DNA of 64,000 bases, taken from contig CAVWCQ010000008.1 of assembly GCA_963753545.1 (NCBI GenBank), forward strand, positions 3,286,001 to 3,350,000, read 5' to 3'. Below, piece after piece: positions 47,268 to 55,525 of this stretch; position 1 is the first letter of the stretch, and each line of letters starts with the position of its first letter. This DNA is from CAVWCQ01 sp963753545 (GTDB taxonomy: Bacteria; Chloroflexota; Anaerolineae; Aggregatilineales; Aggregatilineaceae). The notes beneath the pieces were generated by a model that ran no database searches, was not told where the DNA came from, and saw only the letters and a program-made list of their open reading frames with translations. The position numbers were made by a program, and so were the translations under genes.

Positions 47268-48617
47268 TTATTCTTTGATCACGCCATTTTCGACGAGAAT
47301 CAGATACTGTTCTTCTGCGACCGCGTCCAACGCTTCCTTAGCCGTACCTTCGTTGCCGACGACAAAAGCGTGCAGGTGACGCTGTACCGGCTCCAGCAGT
47401 TGACCGAAGTATGGATTGTTCCAGAAGTCCTTGACGAAGTTCATCGAGTCTGCGAACGCCTGGTTGTAAGTCGTGTTGGTCAGGAATTCTTCCGATTGCA
47501 GCACATCGATATTGCAGGTGTAACCGCCAACCTGCGCCCAACGAGCCTGAACTTCAGGAGAGGCAAACCACTTGATGAAGTCCAGCGAGGCCTGCTTGCG
47601 CTCGTCGCTGATGTAGTTGATCACGCTCAGGCCCTGGCCGCCCAAGGAGGTGTAGCGATCCCCATAGGGGCCTTCAGGAGTCGCGAAGAAGCCAGTTGAC
47701 TCCGCAAAGGGATTGACGCCGGGATTCGCCAGGGCAGGGAAGAAGGCGAAGTAGTTCATGATCATCGCGGCCTGGCCGTTGATGAACACATCGTTCATTT
47801 CGGCGTAGAAGGCATTGTTCGTGCCTGGAGGAGCAAACTGGTAGAGACTCTTGTAGAAGTCAAGGGCTTCCACGGCCTTGTCGGAGTTCACAACATCGAG
47901 AACCCCATAGCCATCACCCCACCAATTCACGCCCCAACTGAACATGGCTGTTTCATAGCCCATCGTCAGCCCATCGTAGTCGATCTGGGTGTAGACACCG
48001 ACACCATACAGGTTGTCGTCGGGACGAGTGAAGAATTCGGCAATATCGCGAAGCTGCGCCCAGGTGGTAGGAACAGCCAGAGGATAACCGTACTTCGCTT
48101 CGAAAGCGGCCATATTGTCCGGATTTTCAAAGAGGTCCTTACGATAGGCCCAACCCACTGCATCACCTTCTGTCGGGTAGGCATAATACGTACCGGATCC
48201 AGATGGATACTCGCCGTAGAATTGCAGTGTCGCCGGGGTGACACTTTCGGTGATGTTGTTTTCGTTCATAAAACTGGTCAGGTCCAGATAGTGTCCCTGC
48301 TCGACGGCCTGCCCGATCCACTGGCTGTCACCGACAACCATATCATAAGCATCACCCTGCGCGGCCCACTCAGCAGCCATACGATCATAGAAGCTGCCCC
48401 AAGGCTCCTGAATAACGTTGACCTTGATCCCGGTCTCGGCTTCGTACTGGTTCCCAATTTCCTGGAGATAGTTGGCTGGGTCCCACTGTGCCCAAAGAAT
48501 TGTGAGTTCTTCCACGGCGCGCTTTTCGGGAGCCGCAGAAACATTGCTGCTGGCCCCAAAAGCGAGTGTCACTATAACAGAGGCGAGAACGAGCAAACCG
48601 ATAGCTTTCTTCAACAT
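47268..48617 (-). CDS. Extracellular sugar-binding protein (MalE/UgpB type)
   Basis: A 449-residue family 1 solute-binding protein. The signal peptide runs from MLKKAIGLLVLASVIVTL to about residue 30. The mature protein shows the family pattern (YEAETGIKVNVIQEPWG, YDMVVGDSQWIGQAVEQG, FINGQAAMIMNYFAFFP). The ATG at 48617 has a perfect AGGAGG 8 bases upstream. It is the first gene of the ten-gene leftward operon and delivers its ligand to the two permeases that follow. Confidence 0.92.
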   Translation of the reverse strand: MLKKAIGLLVLASVIVTLAFGASSNVSAAPEKRAVEELTILWAQWDPANYLQEIGNQYEAETGIKVNVIQEPWGSFYDRMAAEWAAQGDAYDMVVGDSQWIGQAVEQGHYLDLTSFMNENNITESVTPATLQFYGEYPSGSGTYYAYPTEGDAVGWAYRKDLFENPDNMAAFEAKYGYPLAVPTTWAQLRDIAEFFTRPDDNLYGVGVYTQIDYDGLTMGYETAMFSWGVNWWGDGYGVLDVVNSDKAVEALDFYKSLYQFAPPGTNNAFYAEMNDVFINGQAAMIMNYFAFFPALANPGVNPFAESTGFFATPEGPYGDRYTSLGGQGLSVINYISDERKQASLDFIKWFASPEVQARWAQVGGYTCNIDVLQSEEFLTNTTYNQAFADSMNFVKDFWNNPYFGQLLEPVQRHLHAFVVGNEGTAKEALDAVAEEQYLILVENGVIKE

Positions 48618-48762
48618 TTTCAATTCCTCCTGGTAAAACTTGATAGAACCATACAAAACGGAGTTTTCTCTTCCAAAACCGCTTACGATTGCTGCTTTCC
48701 TCCTTTCCGCACCCCAGACTCCCGCATTTTATGACTTTCGTCTTTGACAGGTGGCTGCAACT

Positions 48763-48804
48763 AAAAAGGCCAGCGTTCGACCTTAGATCGCACACTGGCC
48801 TTTT
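48763..48804. terminator. Strong hairpin with A/T flanks
   Basis: AAAAAGGCCAG and CTGGCCTTTT arms form a 10-bp stem; the flanking A and T tracts let it work in both directions. It lies between the leftward binding-protein operon and the rightward LacI gene, where no long gene ends, so it probably closes the transcript of a small leftward gene (48783-48983) or of a lost gene. Confidence 0.65.
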
Positions 48805-48983
48805 CGGTTTTGGGTGTATTCCCAACGCCGCCAGACAACTTCTTCCACTGCTGGGTTTTGAGCCAGCAAGGTGAATGGCCATCCGACAGGATTTGGACTA
48901 AAGCCAACTTCTCGCACAAAACAAGAAAAGTCTTGTACGAGACGCAAGACAGTAGAGATATGCAACTCGGTCATTGATGCCAT
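48783..48983 (-). CDS. Possible small protein of 66 residues
   Basis: An open frame whose stop lies inside the strong hairpin at 48763-48804, which would terminate its transcript. The product has an aromatic, Pro-containing middle (GFSPNPVGWPFTLLAQNP) and VVWRRWEYTQNR near the end. It has no recognisable domain and no convincing ribosome-binding site. The neat placement of the terminator is the only support; it may be the tail of a degraded gene. Confidence 0.3.
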   Translation of the reverse strand: MASMTELHISTVLRLVQDFSCFVREVGFSPNPVGWPFTLLAQNPAVEEVVWRRWEYTQNRKGQCAI

Positions 48984-49288
48984 GCCGAACCGTGAAGTCG
49001 AACGAGAGGCACAAAGGCAGAGAAATAGTCAGTTCCGATAGTGTTACGAACGTTTTGTAGTGACATTACAGTATTTTGAGGCTCGCAATAAATTAAAATC
49101 AGAAATTAATTGGAAACCAGCTTTTACCTGTCGTGATCTAGACTGCTTACTGTAACTCGTACATACAATTATCACTATAAGGAAAAACGGGACCGAATGT
49201 CAAGCCAGACGTATTTGACTACTTCCAAAGAATTGAACATATGTATCTACCATTGAAGCTTATATCGCGAAATTCCGCAACTGGGGGC

Positions 49289-49316
49289 TTGACACGAGAA
49301 GCATTTTTCTTATATT
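49289..49316 (+). promoter_or_regulatory. Promoter of the LacI-family regulator gene
   Basis: TTGACA at 49289-49294 and TATATT at 49311-49316, 16 bases apart. The expected transcription start falls inside the first operator, so a bound repressor would block initiation. Confidence 0.72.
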
Positions 49317-49320
49317 CTTA

Positions 49321-49338
49321 TAGTTAAGGGCTTAACTA
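49321..49338. promoter_or_regulatory. LacI-type operator 1
   Basis: TAGTTAAGGGCTTAACTA, an inverted repeat overlapping the promoter's start region. Its half-site (TAGTTAAG) is shared with operator 2. Confidence 0.72.
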
Positions 49339-49374
49339 CAGGGATGAGTTGTGCCGCAAATTTTTTTAGATCGG

Positions 49375-49392
49375 TAGTTAAGCGCTTAACGA
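49375..49392. promoter_or_regulatory. LacI-type operator 2
   Basis: TAGTTAAGCGCTTAACGA with the perfect palindrome GTTAAGCGCTTAAC and a central CG, as in LacI/GalR sites. Its centre is 54 bases from that of operator 1, about five helical turns, which would suit looping by a tetramer or cooperative binding. Confidence 0.75.
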
Positions 49393-49433
49393 AATGAACT
49401 GCTGCCGGATCTACTATTTTTGAGGCGTTCAAA

Positions 49434-50441
49434 ATGCCTACTTTGGAAGACGTTGCTAAACGAGCCGGTGTCTCAACCGCGACCGTTTCTAAAGTACTGT
49501 CGAATACGCCGTACTTCACAGCCAAAACGCGCGACCGCGTGATGCAGGCTGTCGAAGAACTAGGTTATGTACCCAATCTGGCGGCCCGCGCCCTATCTAC
49601 GGGCAAAACACACATCATCGGTGTCGTTTTTCCTTATGTCTATGACACCATTTTTACTGACCCTCTTGTGATGACCATTTTGCAGGGCGTGGAAGCAGTA
49701 TGCAGCGAGCAAGGCTATAACATGCTGCTCAGCACCCCTCGGCTCTCTCCCTCTGGGACTGACGAAAATTACCGCCAATTGGTCCAAAGTGGGTATCTGG
49801 ATGGCATCATTGTCCTTGATAACATCACCGTTGCTTCCGCTTTAAAGCCCGCTCAGGAAAAAGGTATTCCCTCGGTTGCCCTGGGATATCACAAAAACGA
49901 GTACTACGTGCGCAGCGATGATCGCTCTGGCGGCTATCAGTTGATGCGGCATGTGCTCGAACTGGGACATCGCGATATCGGCATTATCAGCCATCCGGAA
50001 GACCTGCACTTTTCCATCAATAATCGCGTTATTGGTCTGCGAACCGCTGCTGAAGAAGCAGGAATTGATTTTGAACGGTTTCCTCGGGTAGAGGGTGACT
50101 TTTCAACGGCAAGCGGCGCTGCCTGCGCAGAAGAGCTTTTACACGACTATCCCCATCTGACCGCGCTGATCTGTATGAACGACCGCATGGCAATGGGTGC
50201 TGTGCAGCAGGCGCGTGACATGGGACGCATCATACCATACGACCTGACCGTCGTAGGCTATGATGACATCCCCATGTCGTCCGTATTTTCGCCTCCACTC
50301 ACAACCATCGACCAACAGGCCGCTCTGTTGGGCCAGACAGCCGCCCAAATGCTTTTGGAAATACTCGCTGGGAAACACCCTGAACCTGTCCAAGTTCCAA
50401 CCTATCTGGTTGTTCGCCAATCATCAGCGGCTCCACGCTAG
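49434..50441 (+). CDS. LacI-family transcriptional regulator
   Basis: A 335-residue regulator. The N-terminal helix-turn-helix and hinge read MPTLEDVAKRAGVSTATVSK to NLAARALSTG, followed by a periplasmic-binding-protein-like effector domain (HIIGVVFPYVYDTI, YDLTVVGYDDIPMSSVFSPP). Two operators and a promoter lie just upstream, so it very probably represses its own gene and the transport operon that follows in the same direction. The effector is likely a galactoside or similar sugar, given the GH42 gene in the operon. Confidence 0.92.
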   Translation: MPTLEDVAKRAGVSTATVSKVLSNTPYFTAKTRDRVMQAVEELGYVPNLAARALSTGKTHIIGVVFPYVYDTIFTDPLVMTILQGVEAVCSEQGYNMLLSTPRLSPSGTDENYRQLVQSGYLDGIIVLDNITVASALKPAQEKGIPSVALGYHKNEYYVRSDDRSGGYQLMRHVLELGHRDIGIISHPEDLHFSINNRVIGLRTAAEEAGIDFERFPRVEGDFSTASGAACAEELLHDYPHLTALICMNDRMAMGAVQQARDMGRIIPYDLTVVGYDDIPMSSVFSPPLTTIDQQAALLGQTAAQMLLEILAGKHPEPVQVPTYLVVRQSSAAPR

Positions 50442-50525
50442 CACGAAAGGAGGGCAAAGTAGATTCGTCCGTCACAGGTGGTTTCTCTCGTTCATCTGCA
50501 CGATAAATACCAGGAGTAAAACAAA

Positions 50526-51819
50526 ATGTTCAAGCGTATTTTGATCAGCTCTTGTAATTCTGGCCCTGGCTCTGCCTGTTTTCGCGGCCAGCACTCCCAC
50601 TAAAGCGCAGGATGAAATTACTCTCCGTTGGCGTACGCGTCCTGACAATCAGGCCGAAATCGATGTCTATCAGTCCGTGAATGACTCCATTGACGCAGCC
50701 TGGGACGGCGTTACCCTTCAGTATGAACCCGGTGGATCCGAAACCGCTGGCTATCAGGACTCCCTGATCACCGAAATCACTGCCGGTACCGCCCCCGATG
50801 TCTTCTGGATTCCTGGCACGGATGTCGCCCGTTTTGCCAAGCTGGGCCTGATTCTGAACCTGGCTGATATCGCCGCGGCTGACACTGAGTTTGATGTGAA
50901 CGCTTTCTATCCACAGCAAGTGGAACAGCTCACCCACTCCATGGACGCCAATCCAGCCCTGTGGGGCCTGCCCCGTGACGCCTCGGCGTTCGTGATCTTC
51001 TACAACGCGGATCTCTTCGACGCTGCTGGGCTGGACTATCCCGATCAGGTTGAAAACTGGGACTGGGACACCTTCAAGGCCGATGCAGAAGCGATTGCTG
51101 CTCTCGGTGAAGAAACCAAAGGCTTCGGCATGAACGCCTGGTGGGCCAATTGGGGCTACTTTGTGAATGCAGCGGGTGCCAGCTTCTTTAATGCAGACCG
51201 GACTGCCTGCAACCTGAACAACGAAGAAACCGTCAGCGCCATGACCTTCATGCGCAGCCTCTTTGAAGAAGGTATTGCTGTGCCGTGGGGCGAAGACTCT
51301 GAACCTCCATTCCTGGCTGGCAACGTCGGCATGTTCTTCAACGGACGCTGGGCAACCCCCAATATGGTCGCCAATGCTGACTTCAACTGGAACGTCGCTG
51401 AACTGCCCGCAGGCCCGGCTGGACAGAGCAACTGGCTGTTCTGGGGTGCCTATGTCGTGAATGCCAAGACCGAACACCCCCAGGAAGCCTGGGAATTGAT
51501 CAAGAAGCTGACAAGCGCCGACGTTCAGGGCCAGATTGCCGCGTTGGGCGCGAACATCCCCAGCCGCGCTTACAGTGATCAGGCCGCGATTGATGCGTTC
51601 CTGGCAACCTTCCCGGACACGGGCATCAATAACCAGGCATGGTTGAATGGTCTGAGCTATGGTGTTGCCGAAGCTCCGCTGTGGGGCGGCGACTGGTCCG
51701 AGATCGACCGCGTCTACGGCGAACAGGTGACCAAGGTTCTGAACGGCGAAATGGCACCGCAGGAATTCTCCGACACGATTTGCGGCATGGTTGAACAATA
51801 CTTCGAAGCCGCCCAATAA
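50526..51819 (+). CDS. Extracellular sugar-binding protein (apparent frameshift in signal peptide)
   Basis: A family 1 solute-binding protein of about 430 residues. The ATG at 50526 follows an AGGAG site and gives MFKRILIS. One surplus base near 50548-50551 then shifts the frame; beyond it the hydrophobic core continues as LVILALALPVFAAS and the mature protein DEITLRWRTRPDNQAEIDV, open to 51819. Without correction the long frame would start only at an internal ATG (50677) and lack any export signal. Motifs such as TAGTAPDVFWIPGTDVARFA and GNVGMFFNGRWATP are typical. It serves the two permeases encoded next. Confidence 0.87.
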
Positions 51820-51837
51820 ATGTCCATCGTTTAACCC

Positions 51838-51863
51838 TGGGGGAGATCAGGCGATCTCCCCCA
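51838..51863 (+). terminator. 11-bp intercistronic hairpin after the binding-protein gene
   Basis: TGGGGGAGATC and GATCTCCCCCA pair perfectly around AGGC. It lies between the binding-protein and permease genes without a T run, the third such structure in the window at this operon position. Confidence 0.72.
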
Positions 51864-51903
51864 ACTCCCTCCTCGGCCCGGTAACTATCAGGGAGATCTG
51901 GTA

Positions 51904-54141
51904 ATGGCTAAGATTGCTTCTTTAAAAGGTAGGCTGCTGCGCACTCGTTCGGAACGAGCGATGTGGTGGCACAATCTGGTTGAAACATGGCGCAAACCGT
52001 CCTTCGTTATTGATGCGACAATTGCCTGGAACCATGTGCTGGTTGCGATCAGCGTCATGGCGGCTGTTTCAATCAGCAAGATGCGACATTTTTACGACCT
52101 GGGCGATGCTGTTCAGGGGTTTGTCAGTTTGCTTACACTGGTTCCAGCGGTTCTAGCTGTCTTAAGCTCCATTCTGATCAACCGGCGCAGAGCAGTGGGC
52201 CGGGCGCTGGCCCTTGCCGTAAATTACGTGGGCATGGTGTTATGTATCTTTTATTTGCTCCATCTGTGGGGCGTCTTCCTTCAGATTGATGACCTTGCAC
52301 AGGGTTTGTACGAAGATCGAAACTGGCTGCTAGGCTTTGCCGCTGCCTATGCACTCTACCGCATCGCGGGGTGGATGCCCGATAACAAGTGGTATAAGAC
52401 TGTGGTGGATCAGATCGCCATGGGGCTGGCAATGCTGACTACCGTCGCGCTGCTTCTCGCTCTCAAAGATTTTAAGCCTGTTCAAAACTCCTTTAAAGAC
52501 GCTTTCGACTACTACCGATCAACCACGCCATTGTTTGTTCTGCTCTTCATCCTTGCTTTGATCATCGCATGGCCGTTCGGACTGTACAAACGACTTGGAG
52601 AGACGATCTGGCGGCGCATTGTGGTGATCTTCGCCCTGTTTGTAACGATCTGCCTGTTGATCCCAATCCTTTCGCAGTACGACCAAGTGCGGGTTTGGCT
52701 TGTCACGATCATTATGGTTGTTTTCGCGGTGCTGGCTTATCGTATGCTGCATCTGGGCGACTATTTTGGGGAAACGCCGGATCAGCGGATCGCCTGGCAA
52801 GGCTGGCTGATGCTGTCGCCCAACGCGATTGGTTTTATGATTTTTTTCGCCGGGCCGCTGCTCCTGTCCTTTTATCTCAGCTTCACCAAGAGCGAACCGG
52901 GCAGCCCGCCGGATTACATTGGATTGCAAAACTACCAGCGTATTTTTTCAGTTCAAGTCAAGACCCAGACTGATACCCGCGATCTGAATACCTACGCAGC
53001 GCTGCTCGATGCTGACAACAACCCATTAGCCGCCAATGACGACGGACCCGAACCTGCCAGTTCGCGGATCGATAACTTTACGCTGCCAGAAACAGCAGTC
53101 TACACCATCCGCGCCACTGGCGGCGGCAGTGGGCGCAAAACGGGTCCCTATACGCTGCTGCTCAAAAGTGACGCAGAAGTCGCGCTCCCTCCTGAAGGGG
53201 TAAATGTCACTATCCGCTACGGCGATTCGGTCAATGGCCGAGTTCGAGACAGCAGCGGCGAGAATTGGCAATTCTATGGACAACAAGGGGATGTGGTAAG
53301 CATTCTCATGCGCGGGAACGTTTATGCCGAAGACGTTCTGAGCACCGGCTACGATAAACTGACTTCTTTCAATATGGGAGAGACGCGAGTCGTCGTCGGT
53401 GCAAAGGAAGTGCTGTTCTGGCGCAGCCTGCGCAACACGATCCTGTTCTGCCTGCTTCTGATTCCACTGAGCATCATTCCGGCGCTGGGATTGGCCGTGC
53501 TCCTGAACTCGAAGATTCCAGGCATGCATTTCTTCCGAGCCGTTTATTTCCTGCCCTCTGTCGCGGCAGTAGTTGGTACAGCTATGATCTGGCGGCAGCT
53601 CTACGACTCCAACGGCTATATCAACTTTGCCCTGGGTGATCTCGTCGGTTTTATCAACAACGTGCTTGGAACGAGCATGAAAGAGCCTGAAACACGCTGG
53701 CTGACTAATCCCAGCACGATCCTGATCTCAATCGTATTCCTGGCGGCATGGCAGGCCATTGGCTTTAATACGGTTTTGTTCCTGGCCGGGCTGCAAGGTG
53801 TTCCCCGCATCCTCTATGAAGCGGCCTATGTCGATGGCGCTAATCGCTGGAAGCAGTTCCGGCACGTCACTCTGCCCATGCTGGCCCCTACTACCTTTTT
53901 TGTGGTCGTCACGACCATTATCACCGGGCTGCAAGTCTTTAACGAGCCATATGCACTGCTGTCTGAGCAGGATCCTATTCCAACGGAAGGCACGACGTCG
54001 GTTTATTATCTGTATCGGTCTGCCTTCAAGAGCTGGCGATTTGGCTTTTCTTCGGCGGTTGCCTGGACCCTGTTCGCGCTGATTTTCGTTGTCACGCTCA
54101 TCCAGTTCCGTCTCTCGCGGTCTGAAGCGTATGAGAGTTAG
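51904..54141 (+). CDS. Large ABC permease with PPC-like extracytoplasmic insertion (MalF type)
   Basis: A 745-residue permease, more than twice the usual length. Residues 1 to about 290 hold eight or so extra membrane helices. The MalF-like core starts near 298 (WLMLSPNAIGFMIFFAGPLL). After its first helix, at about 345-498, an extracytoplasmic insert resembles bacterial pre-peptidase C-terminal (PPC) domains: ANDDGPEPASSRIDNFTLPE then TAVYTIRATGGG...GPYTLLL, followed by the start of a second unit (YGDSVNGRVRDSSGENWQFY). The EAA loop is RILYEAAYVDGANRWKQFRH. The insert sits where E. coli MalF has its P2 loop that grips the binding protein, so a docking role is inferred. Confidence 0.87.
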   Translation: MAKIASLKGRLLRTRSERAMWWHNLVETWRKPSFVIDATIAWNHVLVAISVMAAVSISKMRHFYDLGDAVQGFVSLLTLVPAVLAVLSSILINRRRAVGRALALAVNYVGMVLCIFYLLHLWGVFLQIDDLAQGLYEDRNWLLGFAAAYALYRIAGWMPDNKWYKTVVDQIAMGLAMLTTVALLLALKDFKPVQNSFKDAFDYYRSTTPLFVLLFILALIIAWPFGLYKRLGETIWRRIVVIFALFVTICLLIPILSQYDQVRVWLVTIIMVVFAVLAYRMLHLGDYFGETPDQRIAWQGWLMLSPNAIGFMIFFAGPLLLSFYLSFTKSEPGSPPDYIGLQNYQRIFSVQVKTQTDTRDLNTYAALLDADNNPLAANDDGPEPASSRIDNFTLPETAVYTIRATGGGSGRKTGPYTLLLKSDAEVALPPEGVNVTIRYGDSVNGRVRDSSGENWQFYGQQGDVVSILMRGNVYAEDVLSTGYDKLTSFNMGETRVVVGAKEVLFWRSLRNTILFCLLLIPLSIIPALGLAVLLNSKIPGMHFFRAVYFLPSVAAVVGTAMIWRQLYDSNGYINFALGDLVGFINNVLGTSMKEPETRWLTNPSTILISIVFLAAWQAIGFNTVLFLAGLQGVPRILYEAAYVDGANRWKQFRHVTLPMLAPTTFFVVVTTIITGLQVFNEPYALLSEQDPIPTEGTTSVYYLYRSAFKSWRFGFSSAVAWTLFALIFVVTLIQFRLSRSEAYES

Positions 54142-54170
54142 CCGCTTACAAGCGCTAAAGGAGAGAAACC

Positions 54171-55442
54171 ATGACCTACAGCCCTAATCTCGTTCGACTG
54201 TGGATCACGCGCGGTATCGTGTATGTGCTGCTGGGCGTGTGTGCCTTTCTGATGCTGTTCCCGTTTATCTATATGCTGTTTACGTCGGTCAAACTATCGA
54301 ACGATGTATACAACACGCCGCCGCGTCTGTTCCCGCGCTCTCCCATCACCCGCGAGTACAACGGCGAGAAAATGCCGGTCTACCGCACAACCATCAATGG
54401 CGAAAAGCATGACCTCGTCCTGACAGACGAAAAGGTGAAAGGCGGACGTTTTACGACTGCCGATAAGATTGACGCCGATAATCCGACGGGAAGTGCCAGC
54501 CTGCTCGATCTTCCACTCGATGATCCTCGGGTTGCTGCGACTGATGAAGTTGTCACCCTGATCAACAGCAAAGGGGAGAGCAAAGAGTTCCCGGTTTACG
54601 ATGTGACGTACGAGGGAAAAACACGACATCTGGCGCTTGCCTATACCCCTAAACTCAATAAGTTTGTTGATCCCGGCGATTCCTCCGTTTATACTTATGC
54701 GCTGATTTCGGAATTTGCCGGGCCGCCAGAGCTGAATTCGATTGATTTTGCCGAGAAGGTTGAGTTCCAGTGGGGCAATTACAACGCCGTACTCACACTG
54801 CGTAATCTTGACCGCTCGCTGGTCAACACCATGCTGGTGACATTGGGCGTAACTCTGGGGCAGATTGTGACCTCGGTGTTCGGTGGTTACGCCTTCTCGC
54901 GGACGCATTTCCGGGGACGTGATGCCCTATTCATCATCTATCTGGGATCGATTATGATCCCGTTTGCTGTCCTGATCGTTCCTATGTACCGTCTGATGGT
55001 AGCGATTGGCTGGCAGAACAGGCTGGTATCGCTGATCGTCCCCTGGATATTCACCGCCTACGGCACATTCATGATGCGGCAGTTTTTCCTGACCATCCCT
55101 AAGGAGATCGAAGAGGCGGCCCTGTTGGACGGCTGCAGCCGGATACGCATCCTGTGGCGCATTTTTGTGCCGCTGAGCACCCCGGCAATCGCAACCCAGG
55201 TGATCTTTACCTTCCTTTATGCCTGGAATAGTTTCTTGTGGCCGTTTATTATTATCAACCTGGGGAACACAAAAGATCATGTGCTAACCCTATCCCTGAT
55301 AACATTGGGTAATCTCTACCGGACAGAACCCAATCTGGTGATGACAGGCGCGGCGATCACGATTTTGCCCCCGATGATTATCTTCATCCTGGCGCAGAAA
55401 TACTTTATCGAAGGCGTCGCGACATCCGGCTTGAAGGGTTAG
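54171..55442 (+). CDS. ABC permease with large loop insertion (MalG type)
   Basis: A 423-residue permease. Helix 1 is at about 15-38, then a soluble extracytoplasmic stretch of about 165 residues (about 45-215) of repeated beta-type character (GEKMPVYRTTINGEKHDLVL, GESKEFPVYDVTYEGKTRHL). The normal MalG core follows, with EAALLDGCSRIRILWRIF and the C-terminal VATSGLKG. Ordinary MalG proteins have only a short loop here. It is the partner of the equally unusual permease encoded 29 bases upstream, so both channel halves carry enlarged outer loops. Confidence 0.88.
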   Translation: MTYSPNLVRLWITRGIVYVLLGVCAFLMLFPFIYMLFTSVKLSNDVYNTPPRLFPRSPITREYNGEKMPVYRTTINGEKHDLVLTDEKVKGGRFTTADKIDADNPTGSASLLDLPLDDPRVAATDEVVTLINSKGESKEFPVYDVTYEGKTRHLALAYTPKLNKFVDPGDSSVYTYALISEFAGPPELNSIDFAEKVEFQWGNYNAVLTLRNLDRSLVNTMLVTLGVTLGQIVTSVFGGYAFSRTHFRGRDALFIIYLGSIMIPFAVLIVPMYRLMVAIGWQNRLVSLIVPWIFTAYGTFMMRQFFLTIPKEIEEAALLDGCSRIRILWRIFVPLSTPAIATQVIFTFLYAWNSFLWPFIIINLGNTKDHVLTLSLITLGNLYRTEPNLVMTGAAITILPPMIIFILAQKYFIEGVATSGLKG

Positions 55443-55525
55443 GTCAGGACTTGAACCCCACATAGCTCCGCAGCAGCCGCACAGTGCGGGGCTATCCAAT
55501 CCATCACATCGAAAGGTGGTTTTTT

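Noticed and set aside
50545..51816. A 423-codon open frame on the minus strand opposite the binding-protein gene
   Set aside because: It lies wholly antisense to a clear binding-protein gene, has no family motifs, and is the kind of shadow frame expected from GC-rich third codon positions.
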